Shown here in pieces: positions 56,983-64,000 of a DNA stretch of 64,000 nucleotides; the first letter of the stretch is position 1; each line of letters opens with the position of its first letter. The position numbers and the translations under genes were made by a program. Under the pieces are notes generated by a model that made no database searches, was not told where the DNA came from, and saw only the letters and a program-made list of their open reading frames with translations. Source of the stretch: CAKZLS01 sp963771545 (GTDB taxonomy: Bacteria; Pseudomonadota; Alphaproteobacteria; Rhodospirillales; Defluviicoccaceae); NCBI GenBank assembly GCA_963771545.1, contig CAVYTX010000002.1, positions 806,001 to 870,000 of the forward strand. Reading direction: 5' to 3'.

Positions 56983-59900
56983 GTGTTCAGCCGGTATTTC
57001 ATCGATCGCCCGCGCTTCGCCATCGTCATATCGTTGCTGTTGATGATCGGCGGTAGTCTTGCCCTCGTCGGCATGCCGGTGGCCCAGTTCCCGCCGATCA
57101 CGCCGCCGGTCGTGGAAGTGAGGGCCAATTATCCGGGGGCGAACGCCGAAACCGTCGAATCCACCGTCACCATCCCGATCGAGCAGGAGGTCAACGGCGT
57201 CAACGGCATGCTCTACATGGCGTCGCAAAGCTCCAACAACGGTTCGATGACGCTGACCGTGACCTTCGCCATCGGCACCGATCCCGATATCGCCCAGGTG
57301 AACGTTCAGAACCGGGTGGCGCTGGCCGAGGCGCGGTTGCCCGAGGAGGTCAAGCGTCTCGGCGTCGCCGTGCGGACACAGTCCACCGCGATCCTGCTGT
57401 TCATCGGACTGGGATCCGACAACGGCGCGTTCGACACGACGTTTCTCAGCAACTACGCGCGCATCAACCTCGTGGACAAGATTCTCCGATTGCCCGGGGT
57501 CGGGGACACGCAGATCTTCGCAGGCGCTTATTACAGCATGCGAATCTGGCTCGATCCCGCCCGCATGGCCGGGCTCGGCATCAGCACCACCGACGTCGCC
57601 CAGGCGATCCGCGAGCAGAACGTCCAGGTCGCCGCCGGCCAGATTGGCCAGATGCCGGTCGCCGACACCCAGCAACTCCAATACACCCTGCAAACCAAGG
57701 GCCGGCTGTCGGATGTGGCCGAATTCGAAGACATCATCATCCGCGCCAACGCCGACGGCTCGCTGGTGCGCCTTGCCGATGTGGGGCGCGTGGAATTGGG
57801 AGCCGAAACCTACGACCGCTTCGCCTATCTCGACGACGCGCCGTCGGTTCCCCTGGCCGTTTTTCTCCAGCCGGGGGCCAATGCCCTGGAAACGGCGCGC
57901 GCCGTCGCCGAAACCATGGCCGAAGCGGCGACCCGGTTCCCCAAGGGCATGACCTATCAAATACCTTACGACACCACCAGGTTCGTGCGGGAGTTGATCA
58001 TCGAAGTCGCCAAGACGCTGGGGATCGTCTCGGCGCTCGTCATCCTCGTGGTGTTCGTTTTTCTGCAGGACTGGCGGGCGACGCTTATCCCCACGGCGAC
58101 CATCCCGGTTTCGCTGATCGGCGCGTTGCTGATCCTTGGCGCGCTCGGGTACTCCATCAATACGATCACGCTGTTCGGCCTTGTGCTGGCCATCGGGATC
58201 GTCGTGGACGACGCCATTGTCGTCGTCGAGAACGCGCGCCGGTTGATCAGCGGCGGGATGGAGGCGCGGCCGGCGGCGATCGAAACCATGCGTCAGGTGA
58301 CGGGACCGGTCGTCGCCACAACCGTCGTTCTCCTCGCCGTGTTCGTTCCCGTCGCCTTCCTGCCGGGAATCACCGGCCAGCTATACCAGCAGTTCGCCGT
58401 AACGCTCTCCGCGGCCGTGGCCATTTCGTCGTTGAACGCGCTGACTCTCAGCCCCGCCCTCTGCGCCGTGTTGCTCGCCGGACCGGCGCGGCGGCCGTGG
58501 CTTCCGCTTCGACTGTTCGAGCGGGGATTTTCCCGCGTCGCCACCCGCTACGGCGCCGTCGTGGTGGCGCTAGTGCGGCGCGTGGCCATGGTGGTCGTCG
58601 TGTTCGTGGCGCTGATGGGCGCCACCTATTTCGGCTACACCCGGCTTCCCGCGGCGTTCCTGCCGGATGAGGATCAGGGCTACTTTTTCGTCGATGTGCA
58701 ATTGCCGGATGGCGCGGCGCTGCCCCGGACGCGCCAGGTATTGGGCAAGGTCCATGAGATCATGGCCAAAACCCCGGGTATCAACCAGATCGTCTGGATG
58801 GGGGGCTTTAGTTTGATCTCCGGGGTGGCCACCAACGCCGGATTCGCGGTCGGCGTGCTCGATCCCTGGGATGAGCGCCGGGCGAGGGGGCTGAACGTCC
58901 AACAAATCCTCGACCAACTCCAACCGCAGTTCGCCGCCATCCAGGAGGCGAAAGTATTCGGCTTCAACCCGCCGGCCGTTCGCGGACTGGGACGGACCGG
59001 GGGCTTCGAGTTCCAGCTTCAGGACGTGGCGGGCCGCACCCCGCAGGATTTGGCGGCGGCCATGCGCGCCCTCGTGTTCGCCGCCAACCAGCAGCCGGAA
59101 TTGACACGCGTTTTCTCCACCTTCCAGGCCGAGGCGCCACGACTTTCCATCTCCGTGGACCGCCGCAAGGCCAAGACGCTGGGTGTGCCGCTCAGCGAGA
59201 TTTTCGCGACATTGCAGACCCAGCTAGGTTCTCTTTATATAAATGATTTCAATAAGTTCGGCCGGGTGTTTCAGGTGCGGGCCCAAGCCGAATCCTTTGC
59301 CCGCGACGACCCCGAGGATATTCTTCGCCTCTACGTTCGCAATAATCGCGGCGAAATCATACCGATGGAGACGCTGGTCTCGCTGTCGTCCACGATCGGC
59401 CCCGAGACCATCTCGCGCTACAACCTGTTCCGTTCAGCGCTGACCAACGGTTCGGCCGCGCCCGGTTTTAGTTCGGGCGACGCCATCGCCGCCATGGAAC
59501 GGGTTGCCGCCAGCACTCTTCCGCCCGGCACCAGCTTCGAGTGGAGCGGCCTGTCGCTGCAGGAGATCAAGGCTGGAAATCTGGCCCCCATCATCTTCGC
59601 GCTGGCGCTCGTGTTCGCGTATCTTTCGCTCGTGGCCCTCTACGAGAGCTGGGCGATCCCGCTCGCCGTCATCCTGGCGGTGCCCGCGGCGATCTCCGGC
59701 GCCGTTGCCGTTCAGTTGGCTCTCGGCCAGCAGAACAATATTTATGCGCAGATCGGCCTCGTCCTTCTGATCGGGCTCGCCAGCAAGAACGCCATCCTCA
59801 TTGTCGAGTTCGCGCTCCTGGAATATCGCGCGGGACGGAGCATCCGGAGTTCCGCGCTCAAGGCCGCGCGGCTGCGGTTCCGGGCTGTGATCATGACATC

Positions 59901-60111
59901 GCTTTCGTTCGTTCTGGGAACCATCCCGCTGGTGATCGCGACTGGGGCCGGCGGCGCCAGCCGGCAGTCATTGGGCGCGCCGGTGTTCGGCGGAATGATC
60001 GCGGCCGCCGCTCTCGGAACCGTCTTGGTGCCGGTGTTGTACGTGGGAATTCAGCGGATGTTTCCGGGCCGCCGCGGCCGGCGCGACGAGACCTACGGAA
60101 GTGTCGACTAG
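56983..60111 (+). CDS. RND multidrug efflux transporter, AcrB/HAE1 type
   Basis: A 1042-residue inner-membrane RND pump. The N-terminus FSRYFIDRPRFAIVIS is typical of the HAE1 group. The duplicated 6-helix halves and large periplasmic loops are present; helix 4 carries the proton-relay Asp pair in GIVVDDAIVVVENARR near residue 405. It exports hydrophobic drugs or related molecules with the upstream adaptor. GTG start at 56983 with GGGGCGGAG upstream. Its TAG stop is also the first base triplet of the palindromic element that follows. Confidence 0.95.
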   Translation: MFSRYFIDRPRFAIVISLLLMIGGSLALVGMPVAQFPPITPPVVEVRANYPGANAETVESTVTIPIEQEVNGVNGMLYMASQSSNNGSMTLTVTFAIGTDPDIAQVNVQNRVALAEARLPEEVKRLGVAVRTQSTAILLFIGLGSDNGAFDTTFLSNYARINLVDKILRLPGVGDTQIFAGAYYSMRIWLDPARMAGLGISTTDVAQAIREQNVQVAAGQIGQMPVADTQQLQYTLQTKGRLSDVAEFEDIIIRANADGSLVRLADVGRVELGAETYDRFAYLDDAPSVPLAVFLQPGANALETARAVAETMAEAATRFPKGMTYQIPYDTTRFVRELIIEVAKTLGIVSALVILVVFVFLQDWRATLIPTATIPVSLIGALLILGALGYSINTITLFGLVLAIGIVVDDAIVVVENARRLISGGMEARPAAIETMRQVTGPVVATTVVLLAVFVPVAFLPGITGQLYQQFAVTLSAAVAISSLNALTLSPALCAVLLAGPARRPWLPLRLFERGFSRVATRYGAVVVALVRRVAMVVVVFVALMGATYFGYTRLPAAFLPDEDQGYFFVDVQLPDGAALPRTRQVLGKVHEIMAKTPGINQIVWMGGFSLISGVATNAGFAVGVLDPWDERRARGLNVQQILDQLQPQFAAIQEAKVFGFNPPAVRGLGRTGGFEFQLQDVAGRTPQDLAAAMRALVFAANQQPELTRVFSTFQAEAPRLSISVDRRKAKTLGVPLSEIFATLQTQLGSLYINDFNKFGRVFQVRAQAESFARDDPEDILRLYVRNNRGEIIPMETLVSLSSTIGPETISRYNLFRSALTNGSAAPGFSSGDAIAAMERVAASTLPPGTSFEWSGLSLQEIKAGNLAPIIFALALVFAYLSLVALYESWAIPLAVILAVPAAISGAVAVQLALGQQNNIYAQIGLVLLIGLASKNAILIVEFALLEYRAGRSIRSSALKAARLRFRAVIMTSLSFVLGTIPLVIATGAGGASRQSLGAPVFGGMIAAAALGTVLVPVLYVGIQRMFPGRRGRRDETYGSVD

Positions 60112-60376
60112 TGCCGACTTTCACAATTCCGCACCCCATGTGATCGCTTTTCCCGTGTCCTCGGCAGGAGGCGGTGCGCCGGCGATGCCGGAGCATCGTC
60201 AAGCGCCGTCGACGCCCCGAGGACACGGGAAAAGCAACCCTCCGGGCGGTCTTCCGAGGCCCCCGGCGGCGTTGCGGGCCGCTTGTGATGCGCCAGCATC
60301 ACGGCGCGCCCCGCGCCTGGCCGGACGACCTCGGAAGACCGTCACATGGGGCACGGAACTGTGATAGTCGGCACTA
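60109..60376. repeat. 268-bp nested palindromic element between convergent genes
   Basis: The ends, 60109-60144 and 60341-60376, are 36-bp inverted repeats matching at 31 of 36 positions. Inside are two perfect inverted repeats: 60146-60164 with 60217-60235 (19 bp, GCTTTTCCCGTGTCCTCGG) and 60247-60259 with 60329-60341 (13 bp, CGGTCTTCCGAGG). Small inner hairpins exist too, such as GTGATGC-GCCA-GCATCAC at 60285-60302. The outer repeats begin with TAG, which forms the stop codon of both flanking convergent genes. It may be a MITE-like insertion, a two-way terminator, or a structured RNA. Confidence 0.8.
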
Positions 60377-60931
60377 ACCGCCGTCCTTGTCGTCGCTCTG
60401 GCTCAGGACCTCCAGCAAGATGCTCCGGTCCTGAAGCGCCGCCTCCGCCAGACTCTGCTGGTGGGAGAGCTGCCGGTTCAGGCGCGCCAGTTCGCGCTGC
60501 ATCTCCGCCAGTTCTTCGTTGAGGACACTGAGCGACGTATTCAACTGCTCCATGACCGTCACATTGTGCTCGGCCACCACGAACAGGGTTTCGGTGTCGG
60601 CGTAAATGGCGCCATGCAACGAGACCGCCCGCCCGTTTCTGCGGCCGAGATTGAGGATTCCTTCGTAGATAACCTGTTTCGAATCGCCTTTCGGCACGCG
60701 GCGGCCGGCGAATTGATCGAAACGCGGATTGACGAAAACATCGCGGACGTCGACCCCCGCCTTGGTGGGCATACCCTCCGGCATCAAGTCGAAAAAAGCC
60801 CGGTTGCCCTCCCAAAGAAGGCCGTCACGGCCGATCACGGCGATGGCGACGGACGAAAGATCGGACAAGTACTCGGGTATTCGCGTTTCCATGAACCGAT
60901 CCTTGTATTTTGTATCAGAGGAAACTCGCAT
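60374..60931 (-). CDS. PAS-domain protein with C-terminal coiled coil
   Basis: A 185-residue cytoplasmic sensor-like protein. Residues about 20-120 resemble a PAS domain (SVAIAVIGRDGLLWEGNRAFFDLMP split around residue 35, then RRNGRAVSLHGAIYADTETLFVVAEHN). From about residue 125 a long heptad-rich coiled coil follows (LNEELAEMQRELARLNRQL). No output domain such as a kinase or DNA-binding region is present. The ATG at 60931 has GGGGAG 5 nt upstream; an earlier ATG at 61033 overlaps the upstream gene. It lies 61 bp downstream of the B12-binding regulator in the same direction. Confidence 0.75.
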   Translation of the reverse strand: MRVSSDTKYKDRFMETRIPEYLSDLSSVAIAVIGRDGLLWEGNRAFFDLMPEGMPTKAGVDVRDVFVNPRFDQFAGRRVPKGDSKQVIYEGILNLGRRNGRAVSLHGAIYADTETLFVVAEHNVTVMEQLNTSLSVLNEELAEMQRELARLNRQLSHQQSLAEAALQDRSILLEVLSQSDDKDGG

Positions 60932-60992
60932 ATCGCTCCCCGTGTGTTGTTTATTCGCGGATGGGAGAATACCCACCGCCAGTTTTGCACGC

Positions 60993-62051
60993 TCAGGCAT
61001 AATCCGACACTGCCTTTTCGGCATCCGGGCCATAGGCGTCCGCGCCGGTCCATCGCCATATCCCGTCTATCTGGTTCATCGGGATGCCGCCGACCAGGAT
61101 CCGGGGGCACCGGGGTCCGAACGCGTCGCGCAGCGCGTTGACCGCCTCCTTGACGGCCGACAGGTGCTGAACGAGGGAGGCAGACAAGCCCACCATCTCC
61201 GGGCGCCAGGTATCTACATGCGCGACCAATGCCTCGGTCGGCGTGTTGGCGCCCAGATAGTGCACCGACCAGCCGGCCAGTTCGAACGCGTCGCTCACCA
61301 TGCGCAAGCCCAACGGGTGCTGGTTCTCGGGCGCCGCGGCAAACAGCGCCTTTCTATCCAAGGGCGGAGCAAATTCGGCGGTCGCGTAAAGTTGCGCCAG
61401 AACGTTCTGGGCAATGGCCGCCGCCAGATGCTCCTGCGCGACAGTGATCTCGTTGCGTTGCCACATGAGGCCGATGGTGTAGAGGGCGGGCTGGAACAAA
61501 CGAGTGGCGATCTTGAGGTAGCCGTGCGCCGCGGCGGCGGACCGCGCGATGTCCCGGGCGGCGCCCATATCGCCGCGCAGCATGGCGCGCGTCAAGGGTT
61601 CGACGTCCGAAATCGCCTCCGGCACGTGCGCGTGATAGAGCGGCTGGGCCGGCGCGGTTACGTCCTTGCGGGCGGTCGACCCCGCGTCCAGCATCTCCAA
61701 AACAGGCTTCACCGTGGCCGGATCGAGCCGATCTTCGAAGAATTTTCGCAGCAAGAGCAGCGGTTCGTCCAGCGTTTGGGCGGGGAGACCCCGGCTTTCC
61801 AGAACGGCGCACAACCAGCGCTCATAGTCCTGAAAGTATTGCGGCGCGGGGGCGGCCAGGGCCGCGGCAAGGAACCCCACGTACTCGGAGAGATCCTGTG
61901 GTGTCGCCAACCGGCCGGTCGCGCCAGGAATTGTGCTTCGCTCCCCGTATCGCGCCGCCAGCGTCTCGCCGACCCAGCGGACGGCGTCGTGGGCGAGCGC
62001 ATCCACCATCCCACTCGCGTCGACGGCGATCGGAGAGGGCTGACATATCAT
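60993..62051 (-). CDS. cobalamin-binding regulator with CarH-like light-sensing motif
   Basis: A 352-residue protein with a four-helix cap and a Rossmann-type B12-binding domain. The cap carries W197 followed nine residues later by Glu207-His208 (LMWQRNEITVAQEHLAAA), the WX9EH motif of CarH/LitR adenosylcobalamin photoreceptors. The B12 domain has the lower-ligand His245 in ENQHPLG, an NXHXXG variant of DXHXXG. The His that follows the Trp in CarH is Gln here. There is no MerR-type DNA-binding domain, so it probably signals through a partner. ATG at 62051 with GAGG about 8 nt upstream. Confidence 0.8.
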   Translation of the reverse strand: MICQPSPIAVDASGMVDALAHDAVRWVGETLAARYGERSTIPGATGRLATPQDLSEYVGFLAAALAAPAPQYFQDYERWLCAVLESRGLPAQTLDEPLLLLRKFFEDRLDPATVKPVLEMLDAGSTARKDVTAPAQPLYHAHVPEAISDVEPLTRAMLRGDMGAARDIARSAAAAHGYLKIATRLFQPALYTIGLMWQRNEITVAQEHLAAAIAQNVLAQLYATAEFAPPLDRKALFAAAPENQHPLGLRMVSDAFELAGWSVHYLGANTPTEALVAHVDTWRPEMVGLSASLVQHLSAVKEAVNALRDAFGPRCPRILVGGIPMNQIDGIWRWTGADAYGPDAEKAVSDYA

Positions 62052-62178
62052 CGGTGTAGCCTCGCTGGAGCCCACGGCGTCATCGCCGTTGTCCGGATCG
62101 CCCGGAGATCCAAACAATTCGTCCGCTCATTCTACCACCAAAACAAAAAAACAAGCATCAGAAATGGTGCGCGCCCAA

Positions 62179-62194
62179 GAGCGTAGGCACGCTC
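62179..62194 (-). terminator. small hairpin downstream of gltA
   Basis: GAGCGT and ACGCTC form a 6-bp stem with a 4-nt loop just after the gltA stop on the minus strand. A T run follows only some 30 nt later, so terminator function is uncertain. Confidence 0.3.
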
Positions 62195-62201
62195 ATCCGC
62201 G

Positions 62202-63527
62202 TCACGTGCGCCGCGCCAGCGGCACGAACGGACGTTCGGTGGGACCGGTATAAAGCTGCCGGGGCCGGCCGATCTTCTGGGTCGGATCCTCGATCATCTC
62301 GTTCCACTGGGCCACCCAGCCGACGGTCCGGGCCACCGCGAACAGAACGGTGAACATGCTGGTGGGGATGCCCATGGCCCGGAAGATGATGCCCGAGTAG
62401 AAGTCGACGTTGGGATACAGCTTTTTTTGCACAAAAAACTCGTCTTCGAGGGCGATGCGCTCCAGCTCCATGGCCAGTTCCAGCAGCGGTTCGTCGCGCA
62501 CGCCAAGCTCGTCCAGGACTTCGTGACAAGTCTCGCGCATGATCGTGGCCCGGGGGTCGTAGTTTTTGTAGACCCGGTGGCCGAACCCCATCAACCGGAA
62601 CGGATCGTCCTTGTCCTTGGCCCGCTTGATGTAGGCGGGAACCTTGCCGACATCGCCGATGTGCTCCAGCATGTTGAGAACCGCCTCGTTGGCGCCGCCA
62701 TGGGCCGGCCCCCACAACGACGCGATGCCGGCGGCGATGCAGGCAAACGGGTTGGCGCCGCTGGACCCCGCGAGCCGGACCGTGGACGTGGACGCGTTCT
62801 GTTCGTGATCCGCGTGCAGGATCAGGATGCGATCCATGGCCTTGGCCAGCACCGGGTTGACCTTATAAGGCTCGCACGGGTTGGCGTACATCATGTGGAG
62901 AAAATTCTCCGAGTATTTCAGATCGTTGCGCGGATACATCAGCGGCTGGCCGATGGCGTACTTGTAGGCCCACGCCGCGATGGTCGGCATCTTGGCGATC
63001 TGGCGGTAGGACGCGATCATGCGGTGGCGCGGATTGGTGATGTCGGTGCTGTCGTGATAAAAGGCGGAAAGCGCCCCGACGACGCCGACCATGACCGCCA
63101 TCGGATGCGAATCCCGCCGGAAGCCGTTGTAAAAATTGTGCATCTGCTCATGCAGCATGGTGTGGTAGGTGATGTCGGTCTCGAACTTGCGCTTCTGCTC
63201 GGCGTTGGGCAGATCGCCGTAAAGCAGCAAATAGCACACCTCCATGAAATCGCAGTTCGCGGCCAGATCGGCGATGGGATAGCCGCGATACAAGAGAACG
63301 CCCTTGTCGCCGTCGATGAAGGTGATCGCCGATTCGCAGCTTCCCGTGGAGGTGAAGCCGGGATCGAAGGTGAAGCAATCGGTATCCTGGTACAGCGTGC
63401 GCACATCGATGACGTCCGGCCCCGTCGTGCCGCTGATTACCGGAAACTCATAGCTTTTCCCGGTGGAATTGTCGATCAGGGTCATGGTCCGTTTGGTCGT
63501 GCTGGCCGCTACTGTTTTGTTGCTCAT
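62202..63527 (-). CDS. gltA: citrate synthase
   Basis: Citrate synthase (441 residues) condenses oxaloacetate and acetyl-CoA in the TCA cycle. It is the hexameric type II form, with the N-terminal beta domain (TMTLIDNSTGKSYEFPV). Catalytic residues sit in LHADHEQNASTSTVRLAGSS (His near residue 277), GPAHGGANEAVL (second His near residue 318) and the Asp of FYSGIIFRAMGIP near residue 375. The ATG at 63527 has AAGGAT 8 nt upstream. The gltX-gltA orientation facing the lpx cluster matches related genomes. Confidence 0.97.
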   Translation of the reverse strand: MSNKTVAASTTKRTMTLIDNSTGKSYEFPVISGTTGPDVIDVRTLYQDTDCFTFDPGFTSTGSCESAITFIDGDKGVLLYRGYPIADLAANCDFMEVCYLLLYGDLPNAEQKRKFETDITYHTMLHEQMHNFYNGFRRDSHPMAVMVGVVGALSAFYHDSTDITNPRHRMIASYRQIAKMPTIAAWAYKYAIGQPLMYPRNDLKYSENFLHMMYANPCEPYKVNPVLAKAMDRILILHADHEQNASTSTVRLAGSSGANPFACIAAGIASLWGPAHGGANEAVLNMLEHIGDVGKVPAYIKRAKDKDDPFRLMGFGHRVYKNYDPRATIMRETCHEVLDELGVRDEPLLELAMELERIALEDEFFVQKKLYPNVDFYSGIIFRAMGIPTSMFTVLFAVARTVGWVAQWNEMIEDPTQKIGRPRQLYTGPTERPFVPLARRT

Positions 63528-63597
63528 GCGCGTATCCTTGAAAATCCAACTTCCCGTCCTTGGCCCATTCCGCCCGGCGCCGTTTTTTGTCCCCGGT

Positions 63598-64000
63598 TCA
63601 AACGTCCAGCACCTGACCCATGCGCGCAAGCGCTTCGTCTCGTCCCAGCACCTCCAAGACCTCGAAGATGGGCGGCGACACGGTCGAGCCCGCCAACGCC
63701 GCTCGAAGGGGCTGGGCGATGTCACGTAACTTGAGGCCCTGGGGCTGGTTCGCGTCCACGTAGTCCCGCACGCTCTTCTCCAGCGCCTCGGCGTTCCACG
63801 CGCCAACGTTTAGCAGAAGACTCCGCACTTCCCCAAGCCGTTGTTTCGCATCCGCATCAAGCAGGCTGGTTGCTTTGTCGTCCAATGTTATGGGTGAATC
63901 GACGGCATAGAACGCCGCTTTCTCGGCAAGCTCCGCCAGCGTTTTCGCGCGATCCTTGAGACTCGGCATGCCCTTGAGAATACGCTCCCGCGCATTCGCG
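63598..64000 (-). CDS. gltX: glutamyl-tRNA synthetase (5' end outside window)
   Basis: The C-terminal part of glutamyl-tRNA synthetase; the frame is open to the right edge. The visible 134 residues are the anticodon-binding domain: LKDRAKTLAELAEKAAFY, RDYVDANQPQGLKLRDIAQPLR and the family-typical ALAGSTVSPPIFEVLEVLGR, ending RMGQVLDV. The position directly upstream of gltA is conserved in alphaproteobacteria. The catalytic domain lies outside the window. Confidence 0.93.
   Translation of the reverse strand, partial: ANARERILKGMPSLKDRAKTLAELAEKAAFYAVDSPITLDDKATSLLDADAKQRLGEVRSLLLNVGAWNAEALEKSVRDYVDANQPQGLKLRDIAQPLRAALAGSTVSPPIFEVLEVLGRDEALARMGQVLDV

Overview
The window is GC-rich and gene-dense and reads as a chromosomal segment of an alphaproteobacterium, most likely of the Rhodospirillales or a relative. 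The basis is gene order: nuoA-N, birA, coaX, rnj, VOC protein, DUF1467, proS, lolC, lolD and dnaE, followed by rpsB-tsf-pyrH-frr-uppS-cdsA-dxr-rseP-bamA-skp-fabZ, with gltA and gltX convergent at the far end. The short ProRS, the DUF1467 protein and LpxI-type sequence also fit that class. Assignment below class level is a guess.

Layout. 1-2.7 kb: end of homoserine dehydrogenase, then recJ. 2.9-4.9 kb: two tandem Pfk-2-type sugar-phosphate kinases, the first lacking its catalytic Asp. 5.1 kb: tRNA-Asp. 5.3-19.8 kb: all fourteen complex I genes, with a frameshift in nuoG and a GGCGCGCC-rich repeat patch between nuoI and nuoJ. 19.8-24.5 kb: birA, coaX, rnj, a VOC protein, DUF1467 and tag. 24.5-25.0 kb: an AT-rich gap. 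25.0-32.3 kb: proS, lolC (frameshifted), lolD, a lipoprotein and dnaE. 32.5-43.2 kb: translation, isoprenoid, phospholipid and outer-membrane assembly genes from rpsB to fabZ.

The most striking feature is at 42.6-43.7 kb. In related bacteria this cluster normally carries lpxD between skp and fabZ, lpxA between fabZ and lpxI, and lpxB after lpxI. Here lpxD, lpxA and lpxB are absent and lpxI is cut to its N-terminal half, while fabZ, bamA and skp are intact. This looks like erosion of the lipid A pathway in a cell that keeps an outer membrane. The place of lpxB, up to gltA, holds about 18.5 kb of accessory genes: a HIT protein, a secreted protein of unknown function, an acyl-CoA ligase/thiolase pair, a DUF4157-transglutaminase toxin-like fusion coupled to a nitroreductase, endonuclease V, a TAXI-TRAP importer with DUF1850, an RND efflux pump, a 268-bp nested palindromic element between two convergent stop codons, and a cobalamin-binding regulator with a PAS/coiled-coil protein.

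Start sites were chosen by Shine-Dalgarno sequence, neighbour overlap and family length. All family assignments come from reading motifs by eye; no database search was run.
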